Position numbers and translations under genes: made by a program. Shown in pieces: positions 47,654 through 56,523 of a stretch of DNA of 64,000 nt (positions are counted from its first letter, which is position 1; the number at the start of each line of letters is the position of its first letter). The notes under the pieces were generated by a model that had not been told where the DNA came from, made no database searches, and was given only the letters and a program-made list of their open reading frames with translations. Location of the stretch: positions 42,762 to 106,761 of the forward strand of contig VGGK01000001.1 in NCBI GenBank assembly GCA_016868665.1, written 5' to 3'. The stretch is from Chlorobiota bacterium (lineage in GTDB: Bacteria > Bacteroidota > Chlorobiia > Chlorobiales > Chlorobiaceae).

Positions 47654-47862
47654 GGTGTGATTACGGTTCTCTTGAATGTGAATTCTTTGTCGTAAACCGG
47701 AGAAATCGCTTTTCAGTTTCCAGGATGCAGCATCTCGCAGGAGGAGATTAAATGCGCTGAAACTTATAAATTGTGCCCTCGGTTAGTTTGTCGATAACAG
47801 CAAGGCCAGAAGTAATCGCCGCTGATGTCGTTCTCAGGGAACGGTTCTGCAACAGATAATGA

Positions 47863-48318
47863 ATGCTTATGAATCCTCTTCTGGAGAAACCGAGAAAGAT
47901 CTATGTATCGAGAAAAATGGAGTTCAACGCCGCTCATCGGCTGTTCAATCCGGAACTCGGCGAGGATGAAAACCGATCGATCTATGGCAAGTGCAGCAAC
48001 CGCTACGGTCATGGTCATAACTATGAACTGGAAATTACACTTTTCGGGACGATTGATCGCAGAACGGGGTTTCTTTTCGATCTGAAAGATCTGAAAGCCA
48101 TTCTCGAAGATGAGATCGTCTCACGCTTCGACCACCGCCATCTGAACCATGACGTTGCGGAGCTTCAGGGCTGCATACCGACAACGGAGATACTTGCCGT
48201 GCTGATATGGGATATACTTGAAAAACGACTCCATCAATTCAGCAACAGGGATATTTCCCTATACGAAGTAAAACTATATGAAACAGGAAAAAATGCTGTC
48301 CGATATCTTGGAGAATGA
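47863..48318 (+). CDS. 6-pyruvoyl-tetrahydropterin synthase-like protein
   Basis: The protein has 151 residues from ATG 47863 (47869 is possible). It shows zinc-ligand His in [10 protein letters not shown], the signature [20 protein letters not shown] with catalytic Cys and [20 protein letters not shown], the catalytic HRHLNHDV, and [11 protein letters not shown] with the substrate-binding Glu. The NxxGHGHNY form and the downstream part resemble animal PTPS more than QueD. It overlaps folE by 41 nt. Chlorobium species make glycosides of L-threo-biopterin (limipterin, tepidopterin), so a role in that pathway is likely. QueD in queuosine synthesis is the alternative. Confidence 0.88.
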   Translation: MLMNPLLEKPRKIYVSRKMEFNAAHRLFNPELGEDENRSIYGKCSNRYGHGHNYELEITLFGTIDRRTGFLFDLKDLKAILEDEIVSRFDHRHLNHDVAELQGCIPTTEILAVLIWDILEKRLHQFSNRDISLYEVKLYETGKNAVRYLGE

Positions 48319-48952
48319 ACAGGTACCGCCTTCCGGTCGCGGAACGCAGTGCGTCGATGACGACTGCCTTGAGGAGTTGCAGGACACAGATACGTCGGCG
48401 CTTTCAGACATAGCCGGTGCCGTCTGCACGATGCTTGAAGGGGTCGGCGAAGATCCCGAACGGGAAGGACTTATAAAAACACCGGAACGCGTTGCCCGAT
48501 CCATGCGCTTTCTCACAAGGGGCTACCGGCAGGACCCTGAAGAGGTGCTGAAAAAAGCGGTTTTTACGGAATCGTACGACGAGATGGTGCTGGTAAGGGA
48601 TATCGATATCTTTTCGATGTGCGAGCACCATCTGCTCCCCTTCTTCGGTAAGGCTCATGTGGCCTATATACCGGACGGTAAAATCGTGGGGCTCTCGAAA
48701 GTCGCCCGCGTGGTCGAGGTCTATGCCCGCCGCCTGCAGGTACAGGAACGGCTGACACAGCAGATCCGGGATGCCATACAGAACGTACTCAATCCGAGAG
48801 GGGTAGCCGTAGTAATAGAGGCTCGGCATATGTGCATGGTGATGCGGGGTGTCGAAAAGCTGAACTCCGTCACCACCACGTCGGCAATGTCGGGCGAATT
48901 CCTTTCCTCTCCCTCCACACGGAGTGAATTTCTGCGGCTGATAAAACCCTGA
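48278..48952 (+). CDS. folE: GTP cyclohydrolase I
   Basis: The protein has 224 residues from ATG 48278 (48293 is possible). It shows [20 protein letters not shown], zinc Cys and His in [48 protein letters not shown] and the C-terminal [13 protein letters not shown] with the second zinc Cys. It converts GTP to dihydroneopterin triphosphate for folate and pterin synthesis. The overlap with the PTPS gene implies co-translation of two successive steps. Confidence 0.95.
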   Translation: MKQEKMLSDILENEQVPPSGRGTQCVDDDCLEELQDTDTSALSDIAGAVCTMLEGVGEDPEREGLIKTPERVARSMRFLTRGYRQDPEEVLKKAVFTESYDEMVLVRDIDIFSMCEHHLLPFFGKAHVAYIPDGKIVGLSKVARVVEVYARRLQVQERLTQQIRDAIQNVLNPRGVAVVIEARHMCMVMRGVEKLNSVTTTSAMSGEFLSSPSTRSEFLRLIKP

Positions 48953-49006
48953 GCATTCAGAAGACTGGCATATCAGCGGATAATGCGGACTTGCCGCACG
49001 CCGAAT

Positions 49007-49045
49007 AAAAAAGGCCGGAATCCCAGGACATTCCGGCCTTTTTTT
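49007..49045. terminator. Strong bidirectional terminator between folE and the hydrogenase operon
   Basis: A perfect 14-bp stem aaaaggccggaa/ttccggcctttt plus flanking A/T around loop tcccaggaca. It has T tracts on both strands and serves the convergent folE and hydrogenase transcripts. Confidence 0.9.
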
Positions 49046-49515
49046 CATGCTTCTCCCTGAAGCCATCCGTCGAGTATCTCCCTCCCCTTTTCTACCGATT
49101 TATCAAGAAGTGACCTGGCTTCGGGTGTAAGAGCCGCACCGAGGTCGAGGCATTTTGGCGGTATGCCGATAAGCACGAATTTTTCGGGCATCCTGCCGCG
49201 AAGGTTGGCAAGCCCTATCAGCTCGCTCAGGCCCATCTGGTGTGATGACATTTTGCGGTGAATGAATCCCGGAAGTTCCTGTTTTTGATAGATGTAGACT
49301 TCGCTTTCGAACTCCTCCGGTATCAAGGCATCGAAAACCATGACGGCATCACACGACTCGATATAATCAAGCAGATAGATTCCCTGCGTTCCTCCGTCGA
49401 CGAACTGCACACTTTCCGGATACTCCCCTTGCCGTTCAAATTCCCTTACAGCCTCGACGCCGAACCCTTCGTCGCCGAAGAGAATGTTGCCGAGGCCGAT
49501 AACGTTGATACGCAT
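49045..49515 (-). CDS. hyaD: Hydrogenase maturation endopeptidase
   Basis: The protein has 156 residues from ATG 49515. It shows VIGLGNILFGDEGFGVEAV (metal-binding Glu), FVDGGTQGIYLLDYIESCDA with a second ligand Asp, SSHQMGLSELIGLA with a His ligand, and FVLIGIPPKCLD. It cleaves the C-terminal peptide of the [NiFe] large subunit after nickel insertion. It is the last gene of the operon. Confidence 0.93.
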   Translation of the reverse strand: MRINVIGLGNILFGDEGFGVEAVREFERQGEYPESVQFVDGGTQGIYLLDYIESCDAVMVFDALIPEEFESEVYIYQKQELPGFIHRKMSSHQMGLSELIGLANLRGRMPEKFVLIGIPPKCLDLGAALTPEARSLLDKSVEKGREILDGWLQGEA

Positions 49516-49520
49516 GGAAC

Positions 49521-50204
49521 TCAACCCGGCTCCTCCTCAACCTTGTGCTTGTATCCGGTCACGATCGACGATGTCACGCTGGTTCGGTCAACAACGTCAT
49601 GACGAAATACGGCATACAGGTGCATGATGAGATAGACCGGAAAAATCCAGGCCATCAGATGGTGCGCAAAATGCAATGTGTAGCTTCCGCCGAAAAGCGG
49701 TATCATCCATCCGAAAAAGACATCGGAAAAACCGCCTGGATTGTTCTCGCCGTACATTGCCATACCGCTTACGATCATGAAAGTGGAGCCGCAGAAAATG
49801 AAGATGAAATGGGCCAGGGCCGCAACAGGGTTATGACCCACATAGTTCGGCTCTTCATGGCGAATAAAGAGATAGGATTCCACCTGCTCCCTGAACGGTT
49901 TGCCCCACCATGCGGGCGACCAGGGCCTGAAACCGCCGAAACGGGCATACTTGTCGTCACCGAAAAGCGCCCAGTACATCCTGAAAAGGAAATTGGCGAT
50001 AAAAATGAACGCCGCAGCGAAATGCAGATAGCGCCACCAGGACATGCCGTTGTACCAGACCGCCTCGCCGAGCGGAGGATTGATGACCGGCGCGGCAATA
50101 TACATGCCGGTTGCCAGAAGAATGACGGTACAGAGGGCGTTGACCCAGTGATAGATGCGTACCGGTAGTCGCCAGACGTAGATTTCTTCTATGATTCTGC
50201 CCAT
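49521..50204 (-). CDS. hyaC: [NiFe] hydrogenase cytochrome b subunit
   Basis: The protein has 227 residues, behind a GGAGG site. Membrane helices and paired His residues for heme b: RIYHWVNALCTVILLATGMY, WRYLHFAAAFIFIANFLFRM, LAHFIFIFCGSTFMIVSGMA and LHFAHHLMAWIFPVYLIMHL. It anchors the periplasmic hydrogenase and passes electrons into the quinone pool. Confidence 0.93.
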   Translation of the reverse strand: MGRIIEEIYVWRLPVRIYHWVNALCTVILLATGMYIAAPVINPPLGEAVWYNGMSWWRYLHFAAAFIFIANFLFRMYWALFGDDKYARFGGFRPWSPAWWGKPFREQVESYLFIRHEEPNYVGHNPVAALAHFIFIFCGSTFMIVSGMAMYGENNPGGFSDVFFGWMIPLFGGSYTLHFAHHLMAWIFPVYLIMHLYAVFRHDVVDRTSVTSSIVTGYKHKVEEEPG

Positions 50205-50216
50205 AGTTGCCTCCGG

Positions 50217-51935
50217 TTAAACGATTCTCACGCTCGTGACCTCCCGGCCGTTCATATCGAAAACATGCGACGCGCAGGCAAGACAGGGATCAAAGGAGTG
50301 CACAGTACGGAGGATTTCAAGCGGTTGCTCCGGATTTGCCATCGGCGTGCCTTTCAATGCCGATTCGTAAGCTCCGACATTCCCGTTGGCATCCCTCGGG
50401 GATGCATTCCATGTTGAAGGCACGACGATCTGGTACTCCCTTATCTTCTCGTTTTCGATCTGTATCCAGTGACCTAGCGAACCTCGCGGAGCCTCGCTGT
50501 ATCCGAATCCCTTGCACTCTTTGGGCCAGGTAGAAGGATTCCAGCGTTCACTGTTGAAGGTCCGGTAGTCGCCCTTTTTGATATTATCGACCAGCTGCTC
50601 GTAGTAATGGCGCATGAACCCGGCGGTCTGCTTGCACTCGATCCCCCTTGCCGCAGTCCTGCCGAGCGTGGAAAACAGAGCTTCCGGGCCGACCTGAAGC
50701 TTCGAGAGCACCATTCCGACGGTATCCTTGATCATGGGGTCGCCCTTGGCATAGGCAACGAGCACTCTTGCAAGAGGACCTACTTCCATCGGGTTATTTT
50801 TCCATCTCGGCGTTTTCAGCCAGCTGTATTTCCTGTCGGTATCGAGATGCTCGAACGGGGGCTTCGGCCCGGTATAGGCAGGCGTCGTCTCGCCCTGCCA
50901 GGGATGAAGCCCCTTGTCATCGCCTTTCGAGTAGGTATACCAGCTGTGGCTCACTTCCTCGGTTACTTGCGATGCATCCCGCGGATCGACATCAAGCACG
51001 GTGTTGAGGTCCTTGTTAAGAATCGCGCCTCTCGGCCAGAGCAGTGTCTTGAAGTCGTCGAGCGTGGTTTCGGGAAAATCTCCGTAGCTGAGATAGTTGC
51101 CGAGTCCTCCTCCATAGAGCCACTCCTTGTAGAATCCGGCAATGGCGATCAGATCGGGAATATAGACCTGATCGATGAACTGCCGGGTATCATCGATGAT
51201 TTTCCTGACCATGGCAAGCCGCTCGATATTTATTGCAGTATCGCTTTCGGGATCGATAGCGCATGCCATACCGCCGACCACATAGTTGGGATGCGGATTC
51301 TTGCCGCCGAAAACAGTATGGATCTTGACGATCTCTTTCTGGAAATCTAGCGCTTCGAGATAGTGCGCCACGCCGATCAGATTCACCTCCGGAGGCAGTT
51401 TGTAGGCTGGATGACCCCAGTAACCATTCGAAAAAATGCCGAGTTGCCCGCTTTCGACGAAGCCGACGAGCCGCTGCTGCAGATCCTTGAAGTACCCGAC
51501 CGATGATTTGGGCCATGAAGAAATACTCTGCGCTATGTCGGATGTCATTTTGGGATCTGCCTTGAGCGCGCTGACGACATCGACCCAGTCAAGCGCATGG
51601 AGATGGTAGAAATGCACCAGATGGTCCTGCGTCTGCTGGGTTGCGTTCATGAGGTTGCGAATGATGCGCGCGTTGGGAGGAATCTGGATGCCGAGTGCAT
51701 CCTCAACGCATCGGACCGAAGCAAGCGCATGGACGGTAGTGCATACTCCGCAGATACGCTCGGCAAAAGCCCATGCATCCCGGGGATCGCGTCCTTTCAG
51801 AATGACTTCGATGCCGCGCCACATGGTGCCGCTGCTGTATGCCTCCTCGATAACGTTATTATCGTTGACTTTCGCTTCTATTCGCAAATGCCCTTCAATA
51901 CGGGGAATTGGATCGACGACGATTTTTTTAGCCAT
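50217..51935 (-). CDS. hyaB: Uptake [NiFe] hydrogenase large subunit
   Basis: The protein has 572 residues. N-terminal nickel motif ERICGVCTTVHALASVRCVE (RxCGxC) and C-terminal HSFDPCLACASH (DPCxxCxxH) supply the four Cys ligands of the NiFe centre. After His comes a 15-residue tail (VFDMNGREVTSVRIV), removed by the endopeptidase. It oxidises H2 to protons and electrons. It is a group-1 membrane-bound type, as shown by the Tat-signal small subunit and the cytochrome b. Confidence 0.96.
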   Translation of the reverse strand: MAKKIVVDPIPRIEGHLRIEAKVNDNNVIEEAYSSGTMWRGIEVILKGRDPRDAWAFAERICGVCTTVHALASVRCVEDALGIQIPPNARIIRNLMNATQQTQDHLVHFYHLHALDWVDVVSALKADPKMTSDIAQSISSWPKSSVGYFKDLQQRLVGFVESGQLGIFSNGYWGHPAYKLPPEVNLIGVAHYLEALDFQKEIVKIHTVFGGKNPHPNYVVGGMACAIDPESDTAINIERLAMVRKIIDDTRQFIDQVYIPDLIAIAGFYKEWLYGGGLGNYLSYGDFPETTLDDFKTLLWPRGAILNKDLNTVLDVDPRDASQVTEEVSHSWYTYSKGDDKGLHPWQGETTPAYTGPKPPFEHLDTDRKYSWLKTPRWKNNPMEVGPLARVLVAYAKGDPMIKDTVGMVLSKLQVGPEALFSTLGRTAARGIECKQTAGFMRHYYEQLVDNIKKGDYRTFNSERWNPSTWPKECKGFGYSEAPRGSLGHWIQIENEKIREYQIVVPSTWNASPRDANGNVGAYESALKGTPMANPEQPLEILRTVHSFDPCLACASHVFDMNGREVTSVRIV

Positions 51936-51952
51936 TGTTCAGCTCCTGAGTG

Positions 51953-53038
51953 TTATGCGTTTTCTTCTGAATCCTTTCCGGCCTTCGCCTTTTTCACCGC
52001 AGTTACTGCTGCGTGGGCAGCTGCACCGGCTGCAGCGGCGCCGACTGCGATAATACCGATCCTGTCGGCGTTGCTGTCCGTACCGAGGAACGACACGTCG
52101 GCAAGGCGCTCATAAAACGGTCCCCGATCCCAGAAGTTCGGTTCGGAGCAGCCGATGCAGGGATGTCCCGAACCGATAGGAAAGCTCGTTCCACCATTCC
52201 ACTCAATACTCGAACAGGAATTGTAGGTCGTCGGGCCCTTGCACCCCATTTTATAGAGACACCACCCTTTACGTGTCGCATCGTCGTCAAAGCTCCTGAC
52301 GAACATGCCGGCATCGTAGAACGCGCGGCGATAGCACTTGTCGTGGATTCTCGTCCCGTAAAAAGCTTTCGGTCTGCCCATGCGGTCAAGTTCCGGCAGC
52401 TTGCCGAATGTATGGAAATGGGCAATGACGCCCGTCATGACTTCGGCAATCGGAGGACATCCCGGAACGTTGACGACAGGCTTGTCCCTGATGATCTCCG
52501 AAACCGGCGCCGCACCGGTCGGATTGGGATCGGCATTCTGCACGCAGCCGAAAGAAGCACACGCACCCCATGCGATGATGGCTGCAGCGTCTGCAGCGGT
52601 TTCCCTGAGCGTGTTCAGGAACGAATCGCCTCCGACAAGACAATAGACACCGTCGTCTTTGGTGGAGGCGTTGCCCTCTACAGCAAGTATATATTTCCCC
52701 TTGTACTCTTTCATAACCTGCCTGCGCACAGCTTCGAGCTGATGACCGGCGGCGGCACTGAGCACATCGTTGTAATCGAGAGAGATCATATTGAAAATGA
52801 TATCCTCGATAGTTGGATGGGAAGAACGGATAAATGATTCCGAACAGCAGGTGCACTCAAGACCATGCAGCCATATAACAGGAGTCCTTGGCTTTGTTTC
52901 CATGGCCTGTACAATTTTTGGAACCAACGAGGGAGAAAGACCGAGATAAACTGAGGTCAGGGAGCAGAATTTAAGAAAATCACGCCGGCTGATCCCGCTG
53001 GCCGAGAAGATTTCAGCGAAGGTCTTGTGGTTGTGCAT
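51953..53038 (-). CDS. hyaA: Uptake [NiFe] hydrogenase small subunit with Tat signal
   Basis: The protein has 361 residues from ATG 53038, behind CCGGAGG. The Tat signal [20 protein letters not shown] carries the twin-arginine motif. The proximal cluster motif is [15 protein letters not shown]. Further Fe-S ligands occur around [14 protein letters not shown] and [16 protein letters not shown]. The C-terminal hydrophobic Ala-rich helix (about 325-345) anchors it in the membrane. It exports the folded heterodimer and transfers electrons from the NiFe site through three clusters. No hyp accessory genes are in the window. Confidence 0.95.
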   Translation of the reverse strand: MHNHKTFAEIFSASGISRRDFLKFCSLTSVYLGLSPSLVPKIVQAMETKPRTPVIWLHGLECTCCSESFIRSSHPTIEDIIFNMISLDYNDVLSAAAGHQLEAVRRQVMKEYKGKYILAVEGNASTKDDGVYCLVGGDSFLNTLRETAADAAAIIAWGACASFGCVQNADPNPTGAAPVSEIIRDKPVVNVPGCPPIAEVMTGVIAHFHTFGKLPELDRMGRPKAFYGTRIHDKCYRRAFYDAGMFVRSFDDDATRKGWCLYKMGCKGPTTYNSCSSIEWNGGTSFPIGSGHPCIGCSEPNFWDRGPFYERLADVSFLGTDSNADRIGIIAVGAAAAGAAAHAAVTAVKKAKAGKDSEENA

Positions 53039-53198
53039 TACTGCCTCCGGATAGATTGAACCGGATATACCGCACCACACTATGCCGTATCCGGTTTGTC
53101 TTTGCTGTTATGTAATCGATGTGATTATAACACAATTTAACAATCGTTGAGCGATTTTACCAAAGCACGCTCCATGCTATTTTCGGACAAAACGGAAA

Positions 53199-53231
53199 AA
53201 ACCCTGCATTTATCATTAAAATGCAGGGTTT
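53199..53231 (-). terminator. Terminator of the nuo operon
   Basis: A perfect 13-bp stem aaaccctgcattt/aaatgcagggttt with a 7-nt loop. On the minus strand it is followed by a T run. It lies 38 nt past the nuoN stop and before the hydrogenase promoter region. Confidence 0.9.
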
Positions 53232-53268
53232 AAGTCGAATTATTTTGTCACGCCTTCAGAAAACCATC

Positions 53269-54804
53269 TCAGTAAATGGATAAACCGAACATCGCGGACG
53301 ACGCCTTTGCAAAATCGGTCAGCGGCGCGAAGAAAAGACCGAAATAGATCGTAAGAATCATCAGTACCGCCAGCGCAACCTGATGCACGATTGGAGTGCG
53401 GTCGCGATCTTCGTCGGGCTGTTTCGAATCCCTGAGGTACATGTTCAATGGAATGAGCATATAGTAGTAAAGAGCTATCACGCTGGTAAGCACGCCGATA
53501 AGCGCAAGCCAGATATAAACCGAGCCTTTTGCAAGCAGCGCTGAAAAAATCATGAGCTTCCCGATAAATCCGATTGTAGGAGGCAGACCTACAAGCGAGA
53601 TGAGAAAGACAGTGAGAGCAGCTCCGGCCAGAGGCATTTTTCTGCCGAGACCGCGATAGTCGTCAAGATTTTCACTGCCGGTTCTGTTGGCAATCAGGAT
53701 CACCACATAGAAAGCCCCGATGTTCATCAGAAGATAGCCGAGCAGGTAAAACAGCGTGGCCTGTGTACCGAGCTCGTCCATAGCGATAATTCCCAGAAGC
53801 ACATAACCTGCATGGGCAATAGAAGAATAGGCAAGCAGACGCTTGACGTTCTTCTGCCAGAGTGCGACCACGTTGCCGTATACCATCGAAATGACGGCAA
53901 TCACGATAAGAAGCATAAGCCAGTCAAGACCGGCGATATCCTGGAATGGCTCCCCGCCATGCGGAATGGCAACAAAGAAAAATCTCATCAGAATAGCGAA
54001 ACCAGCAGCCTTGGAACCAACAGAGAGATAGGCGGTAATTGGGGTCGGCGCACCTTCATAGACGTCAGGACTCCAGAAATGGAAAGGGACGGCACCGATC
54101 TTGTAACCGAAACCTGCAAGGATGAGCAGCGAAGCGAGCATCATGAGCAGAGGATCGTAGCCATGCAGGGCAAGTTCGGCACTTATCTTCATGATGTTTG
54201 TCTCTGCCGTCATGCCATAAATAAGTGAAAAACCGTAGAGCATCAGTCCCGAAGAAACCGAACCGTAGACAAGGTATTTCAGTGCCGCTTCCGAAGAACG
54301 TGCGTCTTTTTTCAGATATCCTGTCAGCACATAGGCCGTTAGTCCGACAAGCTCCATGGAAAGAAACATCATGAGCAGGTCGGTTGACGAGGCCATCATG
54401 ATCATGCCGAGCACCATGGCAATGATAAGCGCGTAGTATTCACCTATGCTCTGCACATCCCTGTTCAACTGCTCGTCGGCTACCGAAACGAGAACAGCAA
54501 GAATACCGGAGATCACGAAGAAATACTTGAAAAAAAGCGCAAACTCATCAAGTACATACATACCGAAAAAAATCTCGCCGGTCGCAAGGGAGTGCTGCGG
54601 ATAGATGAAAAAGAAAGTCGCAGCAAGACCCAGTGCGGCAACAGACGCGAGAAGGTTGTTCTTCCGGCCTTTAACCGCCAGATCGACAACGATCAGCAGC
54701 ATGAACAGCACCGAGAGCCAGATTTCAGGTACGAAAAAACCGACACTGGATTTCAACGTCGCTATGATACTCTCTATTTCAGCACCTGATGGAAGCTGGA
54801 ACAT
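53269..54804 (-). CDS. nuoN: NADH-quinone oxidoreductase-like subunit N
   Basis: The protein has 511 residues with about 14 membrane helices. Signature proton-channel elements: SMELVGLTAYVLTGYLKKDA with the conserved Glu, and FGYKIGAVPFHFWSPDVYEG with Lys and His. It is the antiporter-like membrane subunit farthest from the operon promoter and closest to the terminator. It pumps protons as part of the 11-subunit complex. Confidence 0.95.
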   Translation of the reverse strand: MFQLPSGAEIESIIATLKSSVGFFVPEIWLSVLFMLLIVVDLAVKGRKNNLLASVAALGLAATFFFIYPQHSLATGEIFFGMYVLDEFALFFKYFFVISGILAVLVSVADEQLNRDVQSIGEYYALIIAMVLGMIMMASSTDLLMMFLSMELVGLTAYVLTGYLKKDARSSEAALKYLVYGSVSSGLMLYGFSLIYGMTAETNIMKISAELALHGYDPLLMMLASLLILAGFGYKIGAVPFHFWSPDVYEGAPTPITAYLSVGSKAAGFAILMRFFFVAIPHGGEPFQDIAGLDWLMLLIVIAVISMVYGNVVALWQKNVKRLLAYSSIAHAGYVLLGIIAMDELGTQATLFYLLGYLLMNIGAFYVVILIANRTGSENLDDYRGLGRKMPLAGAALTVFLISLVGLPPTIGFIGKLMIFSALLAKGSVYIWLALIGVLTSVIALYYYMLIPLNMYLRDSKQPDEDRDRTPIVHQVALAVLMILTIYFGLFFAPLTDFAKASSAMFGLSIY

Positions 54805-54842
54805 AATTCTCTTCGTTTATTCTTTTTATCTCATTAACCTTA

Positions 54843-56480
54843 TTAATTCAATGCCGTCATGACGACCGGAGAAAGCACCTCGACAAGCTTGTTGATGCTT
54901 GAGGTCATCAACCCCATCACCGGCATCGGATAGATGCCGAGGAATATCACGATCACGGCAAGCGGTACAAGCATGACCAGTTCGCGCGTATCGAGATCGA
55001 GCTTACCCTTCCAGTCGTGAAAATGGATGTGCTCGTGACCGTCCGGACCGACTTCAAGGTCGTAAGCCGCATCGGGTTTTCTCTTTCCGAGAAACATCCT
55101 CTGCAGCGACCAGAGCAGGTATGCTGCACCGAATACTATACCGAGCACAGAAACGATCGCAATGTAACGGGTGGTTTCGGCACTGAAAGCACCGACAAAG
55201 ACGAATGCCTCCGAAATGAACCCGCTCAGCCCCGGCAGGCCGAGAGAAGCGAACCATGCTATGGTGACGACTGCCGCGTAAACCGGCATGTAGGATGCAA
55301 GACCACCGAATTTATCGATCTGGCGGGTGTGTGCACGGTCGTAGATTACGCCTACAAGAAGAAAGAGCATGGCAGTGATGGTGCCGTGGTTGAACATCTG
55401 GTAAAGAGCTCCGACCATGCCTTCGCTGTTCGCAGCGGCAAGACCGAGCAGCACGTAGCCCATGTGGCTGATGGATGAATATGCGACCATCTTTTTGAGA
55501 TCCTGCTGGGCAAGGGCGCAGAAGGCACCGTAAATGATATTGATGGCGCCAAGTACGCCGATCACGAACAGCGAAGCCTGGAATACCTCTGGAAAAAGCG
55601 GGAAGTTGATACGCATCATACCATAGGTGCCGAGCTTCAGAAGCACGCCGGCAAGAATGACCGAAATAGGGGTCGGCGCTTCGACGTGTGCGTCAGGCAG
55701 CCACGTATGGAACGGAAACATCGGAACCTTGATGGCGAAACCGATAAAGAGCACGATGAAGGCAACATACCGCCACATAACGCTGTCTGGCCCGAGAATG
55801 GCGTCCTTGATATAGTTCTCCTGGCTTGCCATGGCAACAAGGCTGAAGGTATGATTGCCGGTAACCGGATCGATGACGCTGAAATAGAGACCGATCATGA
55901 CAAGCAGCATGAAGACGGAGCCGAAAAGCGTATAGAGGAAGAACTTGATAGCCGCGTATTCACGATTCGGGCCACCCCAGATACCGATGAGAAAGTACAT
56001 CGGAAGCAGCATGAGCTCCCAGAACACGTAGAAGAGAAAGAAATCAAGCGCAACGAAACACCCCATCATCGCGGTTGACAGCAGGTTATAGAGAATGAAG
56101 TACCCCTTCACCTGTTTCTGGATAGGCCAGCTTGAGAGTATGCCGATAGCAGAGATGAGCGCCGTCAGGATCACCATGGTGATCGACAGGCCGTCCACGC
56201 CGAGGAAATACTCGATGTTCAGCGAACCGAAGCTGCCGAGATCGAGACTGATCCACGGCAGGCGCTCGATGAACTGGAAGGAGCCTTCCGGGGCTCCTCC
56301 GGCAGCAGCGGTGATTCCCGGCAGTGCGGCATCATACCCCTGCCAGATCAGAACAGCGAGCACACACTGGGCAAGAGCCGCAAGCAGTGATACTATTCTG
56401 ATTATCTGCTTCTGTGATGAAGGCACGGCAAGAATCACCAGACCGGCAATGATAGGCAGAAAAACAATGAGACTCAGCAT
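54843..56480 (-). CDS. nuoM: NADH-quinone oxidoreductase-like subunit M
   Basis: The protein has 545 residues with about 14 helices. FYVFWELMLLPMYFLIGIWG has the channel Glu, and AIKVPMFPFHTWLPDAHVEA the conserved Lys/His half-channel. A soluble loop near residue 480 carries GPDGHEHIHFHDWKGK, rich in His. It lies 38 nt upstream of nuoN in the operon. Confidence 0.95.
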   Translation of the reverse strand: MLSLIVFLPIIAGLVILAVPSSQKQIIRIVSLLAALAQCVLAVLIWQGYDAALPGITAAAGGAPEGSFQFIERLPWISLDLGSFGSLNIEYFLGVDGLSITMVILTALISAIGILSSWPIQKQVKGYFILYNLLSTAMMGCFVALDFFLFYVFWELMLLPMYFLIGIWGGPNREYAAIKFFLYTLFGSVFMLLVMIGLYFSVIDPVTGNHTFSLVAMASQENYIKDAILGPDSVMWRYVAFIVLFIGFAIKVPMFPFHTWLPDAHVEAPTPISVILAGVLLKLGTYGMMRINFPLFPEVFQASLFVIGVLGAINIIYGAFCALAQQDLKKMVAYSSISHMGYVLLGLAAANSEGMVGALYQMFNHGTITAMLFLLVGVIYDRAHTRQIDKFGGLASYMPVYAAVVTIAWFASLGLPGLSGFISEAFVFVGAFSAETTRYIAIVSVLGIVFGAAYLLWSLQRMFLGKRKPDAAYDLEVGPDGHEHIHFHDWKGKLDLDTRELVMLVPLAVIVIFLGIYPMPVMGLMTSSINKLVEVLSPVVMTALN

Positions 56481-56523
56481 GTTCCGTATCGGTAGGTTTT
56501 CAATTTAAAAGTAAATGCCTCTG

